In this document: positions 9,590-16,360 of the stretch, one piece after another
Position numbering within the stretch: the first letter of the stretch is position 1
How the letters are laid out: each line of letters begins with the position of its first letter
Source: Fimbriiglobus ruber
GTDB taxonomy: Bacteria; Planctomycetota; Planctomycetia; Gemmatales; Gemmataceae
Length of the DNA stretch: 64,000 nt
Direction of reading: 5' to 3'
Assembly: GCF_002197845.1 (NCBI RefSeq)
Contig: NZ_NIDE01000018.1
Coordinates: 62,001-126,000, forward strand
Position numbers and translations under genes: made by a program
Notes under the pieces: model-generated
Told to the model about the DNA's origin: nothing
The model's input: only the letters and a program-made list of their open reading frames with translations
The model's database searches: none

Positions 9590-10651
9590 ATGGCTACGGA
9601 TACCATTATCGCGATCGACCTCGGGCGGTTCAACTCGGTCGCGTGCGTTTACACCCGGTCGACCCGGGCCCACACGTTCCGGACGCTCGACACGACCCCG
9701 GCCGATGTCGGCCGAGTCCTGGCCGCGCACCCCAGGGCGGTGGTCGTCATCGAGGCGTGCGCGAACGCCGGGTGGGTACACGACCAGGCGATCGCCGCCG
9801 GGTACCCGGTGAAGGTCGCGAACACGGCGGCCGAGGCGTGGAAGTTCCAGCACCTGAAGCGGAAGACGGACAAGGACGACGCCGTCCGGCTGGCCGAGTT
9901 GGAGGCCATCGGCCAACTCCCGACGGTCGCCCTCCCCGATCCGGCGACCCGCGAGCGGCGGGCCCTGATCGCATTCCGCCAGGAACTCGTGGGCCGCCGG
10001 GTCGCGTGCCAGAACCGGATCCGGGCTCTGTTCGCTGGGCACGGGCTGGCGACCCCGCGGGGGCACCGGGCGTGGACGGCGACAGGCCTGGACGGGATCG
10101 CGGCCCAGGCCAAACCACTCGCCGACTGCGGGCCGGCCGAGTTGTGGAAGGGGATGCTCGACCTAGCGGTGACCGAGTACCGGGCCCTGGTCGACCGGAT
10201 CGCGGACGCCGAGCGGGCCCTGGACGTGCTGGCCGCAGCCGACGTCCGGACGACGCTCCTGGAGACTATCCCGGGGGTCGGGCGGCGGACGGCCGAGGCG
10301 GTCGCCGCCCACCTCGGGGATCCGACCCGGTTCGCGTCGGCCAAGCAGGTCGGGGCGTACGCCGGGCTGGTCCCGAAGCAGTACCAGAGCGGGGTGACCG
10401 ACCGCAAGGGGCGGATCACCCGCCGGGGCCCGGGGGTGCTGCGGAAGTTGCTGGTCGAGTGCGCGTGGTGCATGCTCCGGTACAACCCGTGGGCCCGGGC
10501 CCAGTACGCCCGGCTGACCGGGGGCGGGGCGAGTCGCAAGAAGCCGGCGATCGTGGCCCTGGCGCGGAAGTTGTTGGTCCGGTGCTGGGCCATCCTGCGG
10601 TCCGGTCAGGGGTGGCGGGCGGATCCCGTCCCGGCCGTTGTGAGCGGGTAA
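9590..10651 (+). CDS. IS110-family transposase (DEDD recombinase), first copy
   Basis: A GGGAGG site precedes ATG 9590. The 353-residue product has the RuvC-like DEDD domain at its front: IAIDLGRFNSVACV with the first Asp, VVIEACANAGWV with Glu, and KRKTDKDDAVRLAEL with the Asp pair. The C-terminal Tnp_IS116/IS110/IS902 domain is LLETIPGVGRRTAEAVAAHL, then VGAYAGLVPKQYQSG, followed by a basic tail. Length is normal for the family. The upstream open frame from 9242 is an artefact that runs through the IS630 end and attC. The gene is intact and the element could be active. It is only distantly similar to the second IS110 transposase at 11306. Confidence 0.92.
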   Translation: MATDTIIAIDLGRFNSVACVYTRSTRAHTFRTLDTTPADVGRVLAAHPRAVVVIEACANAGWVHDQAIAAGYPVKVANTAAEAWKFQHLKRKTDKDDAVRLAELEAIGQLPTVALPDPATRERRALIAFRQELVGRRVACQNRIRALFAGHGLATPRGHRAWTATGLDGIAAQAKPLADCGPAELWKGMLDLAVTEYRALVDRIADAERALDVLAAADVRTTLLETIPGVGRRTAEAVAAHLGDPTRFASAKQVGAYAGLVPKQYQSGVTDRKGRITRRGPGVLRKLLVECAWCMLRYNPWARAQYARLTGGGASRKKPAIVALARKLLVRCWAILRSGQGWRADPVPAVVSG

Positions 10652-10694
10652 GGGCCGCCGGCGACCGGGGCGAACGAATACGAACCCACGGACG

Positions 10695-10815
10695 GCGAGT
10701 CGGACACACGAGGGCCTGTCCGCGTCAGCTCGGAGCTTGGGATGGGGAGGGTGGCACGGCGTGCCGTTCACCTCGGCCGAACGAATGGGCGGCGCGGCGG
10801 ATCGGATGGGTGGGG
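10695..10815 (+). ncRNA. Candidate bridge RNA segment in the right end of the first IS110 element
   Basis: Two stretches of this non-coding right end match the attC target into which the element inserted. GAGCTTGGG at 10733-10741 equals the bottom strand of the right target half, and GCCGAACG at 10776-10783 equals the top strand across the junction. They flank a hairpin built from the palindromic GGCAC..GTGCC at 10753-10765, so they could form the two sides of an internal loop. This is the layout of a target-binding loop in IS110-family bridge RNAs, and IS1111-type elements are known to carry their RNA in the right end. RNA ends and the donor loop are not resolved; only a weak ATAGT match to the right terminus is seen near 10855. 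Confidence 0.55.
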
Positions 10816-10929
10816 CCGGGCACACAACCCGTCACGGGGTGCCCGCGACCTCGGATAGTCGAGTGCGGTCATCGCGTGTGCGGGTCGACGGGCGTGGGGC
10901 GTGCGAGAGCCCGGCCGGGGGTCGGGTGG

Positions 10930-10993
10930 GGGTTGTTTCGTCCCCCGACCGACCCCAGCCAGGGTGAGGGTCGGTCGGGGGACGAAACAACCC
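10930..10993. repeat. Perfect 26-bp inverted repeat with 12-base loop
   Basis: The arms 10930-10955 and 10968-10993 are perfectly complementary and would form a very stable hairpin in RNA or a cruciform in DNA. The repeat lies in the non-coding right end of the first IS110 element, downstream of the candidate guide RNA. There is no T-tract, so it is not a standard intrinsic terminator. It may stop or protect the element's transcripts, or it may be a separate small palindromic insertion. I saw no second copy in the window. Confidence 0.8.
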
Positions 10994-11149
10994 GGGAAAC
11001 CGAGGACAAGAAGGGGTTGACCAGTCCAAGGCTTCATAGTCGCCCAAGCTCAGCAGCCCCGCCGCTGAAGCAACTCCACCACTATAGAGCCGTCATGCGG
11101 CGGGGTCTGCTGCAGCGCCTCACATGTTACTGTGAAGTAGTCGTGAGGA

Positions 11150-11300
11150 CGAGCCCGGCGGTCGGACAACCGCATGCAGCGGATGAGGCTCCGACCTCGT
11201 GAACAAGGTCGCGGACCGACCGCCGGCGCTCCTCGACTTCGGACGCTACCCTGCGGGCCACCCCGTGTGGACCCCGTATTCGTGAAGCTGTAAGGGAGGG
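11150..11300 (+). ncRNA. Candidate bridge RNA of the second IS110 element, with guides matching attC
   Basis: A stem pairs CGGTCGG (11159-11165) with CCGACCG (11216-11222) and CCGC (11170-11173) with GCGG (11211-11214). It opens into an internal loop closed by a hairpin, ATGAGG..CCTCGT. The 5' side of the loop holds TGCAGCG (11175-11181), equal to the top strand of the left target half. The 3' side holds GAACAAGG (11201-11208), equal to the bottom strand of the right target half including the CT core. Further on, ACGCTACC (11243-11250) equals the element's own right terminus, as expected of a donor-binding loop; the other donor guide is weak (GTGTGG near 11265). All this matches bridge RNA logic known from IS621. 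The exact RNA ends are unknown. Confidence 0.7.
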
Positions 11301-11305
11301 ACGCC

Positions 11306-12331
11306 ATGGGCACCGTCACCACGACCGCGTTCGTCGGCATCGACGTCAGCAAGAAGACCCTCGACGCGTGCCTCCTGACCCCGGACGGGAAGGCCCGCGA
11401 CCACGCCTTCGCGAACGACCCGGACGGGCACGCGGCCCTGGTCGCGTGGGTCGACGGGCACGCGAGCGGGGCCGACGTCCACTACGGGATGGAGTCGACC
11501 GGCGGGTACGAGGATGCTCTCGCCACCCACCTGCACGCAGCCGCCCGGCGGGTCAGTGTGATCAACCCGGTCCGGGTCAAGTACGCCGGGGTCGTCCGCG
11601 GGCGGGGGAACAAGACGGACAAGGCCGACGCCCGCCTGATCGCCGGGTACGTCCGCGATCACCGCCCCCCGGCCTGGGTCCCGCCGACCCCCGCGGTCCG
11701 CGAACTCCAGGCCCTGGTCCGCCGCCGGGACGACGTCCGGGCCCTAGCCGCGCAAGAGAAAACGCGGCTCGATAGCCCGCTCCTGACCCCGGCCGCCCGC
11801 AAGTCCGTGGCCCGCGTCATCAAGCTCCTGGGCAAGGAGGCCGACGCCATGCAGGCCGCCGCCGACGCTCTCATCGCGGCCACCCCGGAGATGGCCGCCG
11901 ACCGGGTTCTGCTGGCGTCCATCCCCGGAGTCGGGGACCAGACCGCGTCGACCGTCCTGGCCGAACTCCCGCCCGTCGCCCACATCCCGTCGGCCCAGGC
12001 GGCGGCCGCGTACGCCGGGTTGGCCCCCCGGGAGCACCGGAGCGGGACCAGTGTCCGCACCCGCCTGTCCAAGACCGGGAACGCCCGGCTCCGGAAGGCC
12101 CTGTACCTGCCGACCCTAACGGCGATCCGGTTCAACCCCCTGTTGAAACGGTTCTATGATCGCCTGGTGGCCGCCGGGAAGGCCAAGATGCAAGCCGTCG
12201 GGGCGTGCATGCGGAAGTTGGTCATGATCTGCTACGGGGTCCTCAAGAACCGGGCTCCGTTCGACCCGGCGTGGAGCATGGTTCGGCCGCCGGTCGGGGG
12301 TGCGCCCGACCATCCCCCGACCGGCGGATGA
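11306..12331 (+). CDS. IS110-family transposase (DEDD recombinase), second type
   Basis: An AAGGGAGGG ribosome site precedes ATG 11306. The 341-residue product shows FVGIDVSKKTLDACLL (first Asp), YGMESTGGYED (Glu) and GNKTDKADARLIAGY (Asp pair) of the DEDD RuvC-like domain. The C-terminal domain contains LASIPGVGDQTASTVLAEL and AAAAYAGLAPREHRSG, then SKTGNARLRKALYLPTL and CMRKLVMICYGVLKN. It appears intact. It belongs to a different IS110 subgroup from the transposase at 9590: the non-coding RNA candidate lies upstream of this gene rather than downstream. Confidence 0.93.
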   Translation: MGTVTTTAFVGIDVSKKTLDACLLTPDGKARDHAFANDPDGHAALVAWVDGHASGADVHYGMESTGGYEDALATHLHAAARRVSVINPVRVKYAGVVRGRGNKTDKADARLIAGYVRDHRPPAWVPPTPAVRELQALVRRRDDVRALAAQEKTRLDSPLLTPAARKSVARVIKLLGKEADAMQAAADALIAATPEMAADRVLLASIPGVGDQTASTVLAELPPVAHIPSAQAAAAYAGLAPREHRSGTSVRTRLSKTGNARLRKALYLPTLTAIRFNPLLKRFYDRLVAAGKAKMQAVGACMRKLVMICYGVLKNRAPFDPAWSMVRPPVGGAPDHPPTGG

Positions 12332-12384
12332 ATCATGCGTTTTTGCCCCTTGACAACACGCTACCTTGTTCGGCGTCTGGACGC

Positions 12385-12774
12385 TCACATGATGACCGCG
12401 AACCGAAACCGGACGCCGACCTGCTCTGCCGCCCGCAGCTCGTCCGCCACCTCAGCCAAGTCTTCCAGCACCCCGGCCTGTTGACTGATCGTGTTGGGGT
12501 TGGCCGTCAGGTGTGCCCGTAGCGCCTCGACAGCGGCTAACCCGACAGCCGGTGGGAACCACTGGGCCGGCGGGTGGCCGCCTGGCGGCGCATCCACGAA
12601 CTCCTCTACCTCGTCTGGGGCGTAGCTCTCGAACGCCGAAAGTGGTGTCAGCCCGCCCGCCACGGCCAACCGGTCGAGTCTCTGCTGGGCGCGGTTGAGA
12701 TCCGGGTGATCACTGCCGAGCGTACCGTAGGGCGGGACCTTCGACTCGAACACGGGCGTGAACGTCGTACTCAC
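12385..12774 (-). CDS. Integron gene-cassette protein of unknown function (129 aa)
   Basis: The gene lies between the two attC sites and reads away from the integrase, as a cassette gene should. GTG 12774 is 6 bases behind AGGAGG (plus-strand 12781-12786), and that ribosome site follows the attC 2 recombination point by only a few bases. The product is acidic and soluble-looking, with FESYAPDEVEEF in the middle and VLEDLAEVADELRAAEQVGVRFRF near the end, probably helical. No membrane segment, zinc motif or known domain is apparent. The stop falls 11 bases before the first base of the split attC 1. I do not recognise a family. Confidence 0.75.
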   Translation of the reverse strand: MSTTFTPVFESKVPPYGTLGSDHPDLNRAQQRLDRLAVAGGLTPLSAFESYAPDEVEEFVDAPPGGHPPAQWFPPAVGLAAVEALRAHLTANPNTISQQAGVLEDLAEVADELRAAEQVGVRFRFAVIM

Positions 12775-12789
12775 CGTAAGCCTCCTGTG

Positions 12790-12881
12790 GCCGAACGCCC
12801 AAGCTCAGCAGCCCCGCCACCGCCGACCGCACCCGCAATCAGAACACCTGAGGCGGGGTCTGCTGCAGCGCTTTGTTCGGC
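12790..12881 (-). other. attC: attC site 2 (intact integron cassette recombination site)
   Basis: The 92-bp imperfect palindrome reads on the minus strand GCCGAACAA, GCGCTGCAGCAGACCCCGCC, a 33-base loop, GGCGGGGCTGCTGAGC, then GTTCGGC. This is the R''-L''-loop-L'-R' plan of attC, including the single extrahelical base in one arm (T at 12859 on the plus strand). The outer boxes are 12790-12796 and 12875-12881, the inner arms 12806-12818 and 12852-12865. It ends the integrase-proximal cassette. The same core sequence recurs in attC 1, so the two cassettes share an attC family, as is usual in chromosomal integrons. Confidence 0.88.
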
Positions 12882-13011
12882 GTCTCCGCTCCACCCCGCC
12901 GACTGCGGAACTGTCACTCCGGGCGAGCGGCCAGGCCCACCTCGCGACACACGTCAACCCGCGACCCGACCCCGGGCGAACACACTCGGCCAGGGCCAAC
13001 GCCACACCCAT
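12805..13011 (-). CDS. Possible short cassette ORF running into attC 2 (weak)
   Basis: This is the only plausible frame in the first cassette: ATG 13011, 68 residues, ending inside attC 2, where it reads RRRRTKRCSRPR, the kind of tail cassette genes acquire from attC. No convincing ribosome site precedes it and the product is Arg- and Cys-rich, so it may be chance. The cassette between the candidate attI (13103) and attC 2 is only about 310 bp and may carry no protein gene at all. Confidence 0.2.
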   Translation of the reverse strand: MGVALALAECVRPGSGRGLTCVARWAWPLARSDSSAVGGVERRRRTKRCSRPRLRCSDCGCGRRWRGC

Positions 13012-13096
13012 CGGCGGTCTGACGCTGGGCGATCACACTCGGCCTGACGGCGACCCCGTTCCCCGACTCCGCGTGTCCCGCGTCGCCCCTGCCCGA

Positions 13097-13103
13097 GCCG
13101 AAC
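13097..13103 (-). other. attI: Candidate attI core site
   Basis: On the minus strand GTTCGGC occurs here, the same seven bases as the R' box of both attC sites. It lies 138 bp beyond the stop of intI and before the first attC. In integrons whose integrase points toward the array, attI is expected at this place. No attC-like palindrome surrounds it, as expected for attI. The remainder of 12882-13241 shows no convincing gene, only a loosely repeated GGCCGAGTGTG motif. Confidence 0.45.
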
Positions 13104-13555
13104 TTGTAATTGGAGTGAACGTGTACAACCTATCACGTCCGGTATCCAATCCAAATTAAATCTACTAACCCCATAGCCTTTCGACCATTTGCACCAGACG
13201 TTTCCGTGCACCCCATCCCACTAACGCACATTGCACGGGCGTCACTCGTCCAGGGGGCTCTTTACCCCGCGGCCTCCCCGGTTCATTACGTGTGTGTAAA
13301 TCATCGTCGTGCTCACGTCCTCGTGCCCCAGCAACTCCTGAACCGTGCGGATGTCGTACCCGGCTTCCAGCAGGTGGGTCGCGAAGCTGTGCCGGAACGA
13401 GTGGCTGGTCGCCCGCTTGCCGATGCCCGACGACCGCACGGCGGCCGACACGGCCCGGCTCATCGAACTCTCGTGCAGGTGGTGCCGGCGGACGGCTCCC
13501 GACCGCGGGTCGACCGACCGCTCGGCCGACGGGAACACGTACTGCCACTTCCACT

Positions 13556-15188
13556 GTAGCTGTCTATTCTGTACAGCTGAGGGGCCTTTCCGGATGTGCC
13601 CGTGGCCGCTAATTTTCCGTCATGGGGATGAGCAGCTCAAACAGGACGTTCGGCAGGCAAGGTGTCACCCGAACACCTGGTCGACCTGATCGTGTCCCTC
13701 CAAGCCGAACTCCTGGCCGCTCGCCAACGCATCCGCGAACTTGAGCAACACCTCCCCACCCCGCCGACCGCCAAACTCGATCAACCGTTCTCCATGCGGG
13801 CCGAAGAGCAACGACAACACGCCCGTTCGAACAAGCCCCAGAAAAGGAAGAAGCCGAAGCGACACGGGCGGGTCACGACCGCGGACAAGATCGCTCGCGC
13901 GGAACGCACCGAGAAGGTGTTCCCGGCCGGCATCCCGCCCGCCGACTGCCGCCGGTCTCACGTCCGCCCGGTGTGGCGGTTCGAGAGCGGGCGTGCGGTC
14001 CTGGTCGCGTACGAGATCTATCGCGGACCCAAGAACCAGTACGGTCAGATCCCCGGGGTGTTCGGCCGCAGTGAATTCGCGGTCGAGATCGTCGTCGCGA
14101 TCGCATTCCTGGTCCATGGCGTCGGCCTGTCGTTCGACAAAGTGTGCCAGGTGCTGACGTTCTTCCAACAACTCCGGCTGCCGAAGTCCCAAGCCGACGC
14201 CTTGCTCCGCCAGTTGTCGCGGCACTGGGAGAAGGAGTTCGACACCCTGTGTACCCTGTTGGCCCACGCGGCCGTCGTCCACGCGGACGAGACCCGGTGG
14301 AGTCTGAACAGCGTGTGGGCATTCCTGTCCGAACAGGCCCGGGTGTTGCTGTTCGGGGTTCACAAGGATGCCGGGACGCTCAAGACCATTCTCGATCCGG
14401 AGACGTTCGAGGGTGTTCTGGTGAGCGACGACGCGGCCGTGTACGCGACTTTCACGATCGCGCAAAAGTGCTGGGCGCACCTCCTCCGCAAGGCGATTAA
14501 GCTGACCCTGCAGGAACCCGACCACGAGGGCTACCGGACGTTCACCGACCGGTTGCTGGAGATCTACCGGGCGGCGTGCCGGGCACGGGACGACGGCCGG
14601 TTGAGCGATGCCGGCCGGACCGCCCGGGTCGAGGGTCTGGAACAGCGGGTGTACGACCTGTGTTCGGCCCAGTGGCTGGCCGACGAACCGCCGGGCGACG
14701 GATGCCGGAATGACTACCGCCTGCTGGTCAATGAACTGATGCGGTTGATGCTGGCCAAGGAATTGTTCCCGTTCGTAACGGCCCCGGCGGTGACGCAACC
14801 GAACGGTGCAACGGCCCCGGTCGCGGGGACGAACAACGAAGCCGAGCGGACCCTCCGGGGTTCGGCGGACGCGCGGAAGACGGGTCGGACGAGTAAGACC
14901 CCGGCCGGCGCGCGGCGGCGGACGATCCTGATGAGCGTACTGGAATCGCTGCGGTTGTACTTGACGGAGTGGACGTTGGCGAGCGTGATCGCGGAAGTGA
15001 CGCGGTGGATGGAGGCAGGGCGAAGTTGCTTCGAAGATCTCCTGATCAAACTGAAGATTCCACGCCCGGAAGACTCGATCCTGGATCGCATCTTTCCCAA
15101 GGTCGAAATGGCTACCTCGTAGAAGCGGGCACGCGTCTGAACTGGGAAATTCTCAGGCCGTTCCCGTACGTACAGAATAGACAGCTAC
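13556..15188 (+). mobile_element. IS66-family element (tnpC-only type) inserted in intI
   Basis: Terminal inverted repeats GTAGCTGTCTATTCTGTAC lie at 13556-13574 and, reversed, 15170-15188. An 8-bp target duplication CTTCCACT flanks the element (13548-13555 and 15189-15196), the size typical of IS66. The element is 1,633 bp with a single gene, like the ISBst12 subgroup, which lacks tnpA and tnpB. The perfect duplication suggests a recent, simple insertion. Confidence 0.95.
13662..15122 (+). CDS. tnpC: IS66-family transposase TnpC
   Basis: The 486-residue product begins at GTG 13662 with a leucine-zipper-like helix (LQAELLAARQRIRELEQHL), then a basic region KPQKRKKPKRHGR. The DDE domain shows VVHADETRWSLN (first Asp), VLVSDDAAVYATF (second Asp), KCWAHLLRKA, and NNEAERTLRGSADARKTGR with the catalytic Glu, ending in SVLESLRLYL. 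The zinc-finger segment of classical IS66 TnpC is not evident. The gene appears intact, so the element may still be mobile and could in principle restore intI on precise excision. Confidence 0.92.
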   Translation: MSPEHLVDLIVSLQAELLAARQRIRELEQHLPTPPTAKLDQPFSMRAEEQRQHARSNKPQKRKKPKRHGRVTTADKIARAERTEKVFPAGIPPADCRRSHVRPVWRFESGRAVLVAYEIYRGPKNQYGQIPGVFGRSEFAVEIVVAIAFLVHGVGLSFDKVCQVLTFFQQLRLPKSQADALLRQLSRHWEKEFDTLCTLLAHAAVVHADETRWSLNSVWAFLSEQARVLLFGVHKDAGTLKTILDPETFEGVLVSDDAAVYATFTIAQKCWAHLLRKAIKLTLQEPDHEGYRTFTDRLLEIYRAACRARDDGRLSDAGRTARVEGLEQRVYDLCSAQWLADEPPGDGCRNDYRLLVNELMRLMLAKELFPFVTAPAVTQPNGATAPVAGTNNEAERTLRGSADARKTGRTSKTPAGARRRTILMSVLESLRLYLTEWTLASVIAEVTRWMEAGRSCFEDLLIKLKIPRPEDSILDRIFPKVEMATS

Positions 15189-16015
15189 CTTCCACTCGAC
15201 CGCCGCCCCCGCCAGCTTCCGGTCCAGTGCGGCCGGCAGGTACACCGCCCCGCCCCCGGCCGCCAGATCCTTCTCGTGGACCCGCCGGACGCCGTCCAGG
15301 TGGCGGAGGAGTTCCGGTTCCAGGGACGCGGGCAGCATCGTCACCCGGTCCTTGTTCCCCTTGCCTTCGCGGACCATCAACTCTCGGCGGGCGAAGTCGA
15401 GATCCTTGACCCGGAGCCGCAGCGCCTCCAAGAGCCTCAGGCCCGACCCGTACAGCAGGTGGGCGACCAGCCGGTACGGGTCGTCGAGCTGCCGGAGGAC
15501 GAGCCGGACTTCCGGCCGGGTCAACACGACCGGTAGCCGCTTCGGCCGGTGGGCCCGGACGACGCCGGCGATCACCCCCGGGTCCGCGCGGAGGACGTGC
15601 CGGTAGAGGAACAGGATCCCGCTGTACGCCTGGTTCTGGGTCGACGCGCCTACTCCACCGTCGACGGCCAGGTGGGTAAGGAAGGCGGTGATCTCGGCCG
15701 CGGCCATGTCAGCCGGGTGCCGCTTGCCGTGGAACAGAATGAACCGCCGGACCCAGTCGTGATACGCGTCTTCCGTCCGCAAACTGTAGTGCCGGACCCG
15801 ACACGCCGCCCGCAGGCGGTCGAGCAACTTGGGCTCGCCCGGCGGGTGTTCAGGTCTGGACAGGCGATCACTCATAACCCGATTGAACCAGACCCGCCGA
15901 CCGAATGCAATCCATCTCTTTTCACGCGGGCGAATTTTTGCAGCCGGCAAGACCGCGCCGGTGCTAGACGGGTCACGCGTAAGTGGAAACCTGCAGCCGC
16001 ACACCACCCGCCTCG

Positions 16016-16360
16016 TCAGCCCGTCGGCCTTTCTTTGCTGCGCTCGAATGTCCGCTCGGGTGCTTGCGTGATGGCCGTTTCTCGGCCGCTCAGTGCGTAA
16101 CGGAGCCGGACAACTGAAGCCGCAATCAAACCTGCTCGGGAGAGCCGATGAACCCGACCGGTCGCATCTCGATCGCGGTCCATGACGTCGGCGAATGCGT
16201 CCGTCATCCAACCCGCGGTCGGCGATCCTTTCTCCAGACCCACCCGGCGGAAGTCGTGCACCGCCCGTTCTTCGAACGACTGCTCGATAGCGTCGAACCC
16301 GTCAAGCAAGCCATAGGCCGCGACCGCGAGATCCCATAGGCGAAACAACTCGTCGATCAC
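16016..16360 (-). CDS. Hypothetical small helical protein, translationally coupled to the upstream membrane protein
   Basis: GTG 16360 overlaps the TGA of the upstream gene in a GTGA motif, a strong sign of translational coupling. The 114-residue product starts [22 protein letters not shown] and continues through [15 protein letters not shown] and [20 protein letters not shown]; it is predominantly helical and soluble. A much longer frame in the same phase (to 16828) is a chance extension over the membrane gene. I recognise no family. Confidence 0.6.
   Translation of the reverse strand: MIDELFRLWDLAVAAYGLLDGFDAIEQSFEERAVHDFRRVGLEKGSPTAGWMTDAFADVMDRDRDATGRVHRLSRAGLIAASVVRLRYALSGRETAITQAPERTFERSKERPTG

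Larger units (their letters stand above)
9525..11040 (+). mobile_element. IS110-family element of IS1111 type inserted in the R' box of attC 1
   Basis: Boundaries were set by comparing the disrupted attC with its intact neighbour: the target reads GCCGAA/CGCCCAAG. The element is 1,516 bp. Subterminal inverted repeats AAGCCTTGG (9536-9544) and CCAAGGCTT (11026-11034) lie 11 and 6 bp inside the ends, the arrangement typical of the IS1111 group. There is no target duplication. The left end has only 65 bp before the transposase, whereas the right end has 389 non-coding bp holding a candidate guide RNA and a long inverted repeat. IS1111 relatives that home to attC sites are known. Confidence 0.8.
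11121..12366 (+). mobile_element. Second, unrelated IS110-family element inserted in the left arm of attC 1
   Basis: Both junctions carry a CT dinucleotide: attC bases GCAGCGC then CT (11119-11120) then the element, and at the other end ACGCTAC then CT (12365-12366) then attC bases TGTTCGGC. The uninterrupted attC 2 reads GCAGCGC-TT-TGTTCGGC, so the insertion point is exact and a CT core is shared by target and element, as described for IS621-type IS110 elements. The 185 bp before the transposase are non-coding and hold a guide-RNA candidate; only 35 bp follow it. The element is about 1.25 kb. Confidence 0.85.
9519..12374 (-). other. attC site 1, split into three pieces by two IS110-family elements
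   Basis: The pieces are 9519-9524, 11041-11120 and 12367-12374. Removing the two insertions gives a 94-bp site that matches the intact attC at 12790-12881 nearly base for base in both arms: outer boxes GCCGAAC and GTTCGGC, inner arms CAGCAGCCCCGCC and GGCGGGGTCTGCTG with one extrahelical T, and a variable central loop. Read on the minus strand it shows GCCGAACAA followed by GCGCTGCAGC, as in textbook attC sites. It terminates the cassette that encodes the 129-residue protein at 12385-12774. The fourth base of the core site deviates from the GTTRRRY consensus, as it also does in attC 2. Confidence 0.85.
13242..15875 (-). pseudogene. intI: Integron integrase IntI, split by an IS66 element
   Basis: The N-terminal part is 15875-15189 and the C-terminal part 13547-13242; removal of the IS and one copy of its 8-bp duplication restores a continuous frame of 330 residues, close to IntI1. 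The front holds a SAM-like core-binding domain ([20 protein letters not shown]). The catalytic domain has [19 protein letters not shown] (Arg), [36 protein letters not shown] (nucleophile Tyr) and the end [11 protein letters not shown]. The [10 protein letters not shown] motif, part of the extra segment that separates IntI from XerC/D, is where the IS entered. ATG 15875 was chosen because homology starts just behind it; the frame extends upstream to 16211 without similarity. The gene points toward the cassettes, a reversed orientation reported in some planctomycetes and spirochaetes. Confidence 0.92.

Noticed and set aside
10832-11047. Minus-strand 71-codon frame starting in the attC tail
   Set aside because: The start codon lies in attC and the frame runs through the perfect inverted repeat of the IS110 right end; no ribosome site or protein character.
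11041-11120. The GC palindrome first looked like a terminator or a REP-type repeat
   Set aside because: The near-identical structure at 12790-12881 with outer GCCGAAC/GTTCGGC boxes, and the adjacent integrase, identify both as attC sites.
9643-11202. 519-codon plus-strand frame covering the first IS110 element
   Set aside because: It is the out-of-phase shadow of the transposase with a Pro/Arg/Gly-rich product, and it runs through the non-coding right end and attC.
13099-13241. A promoter for the cassettes between intI and attI
   Set aside because: The region is relatively AT-rich around 13105-13170, but I could not identify a convincing pair of -35 and -10 boxes on the minus strand.
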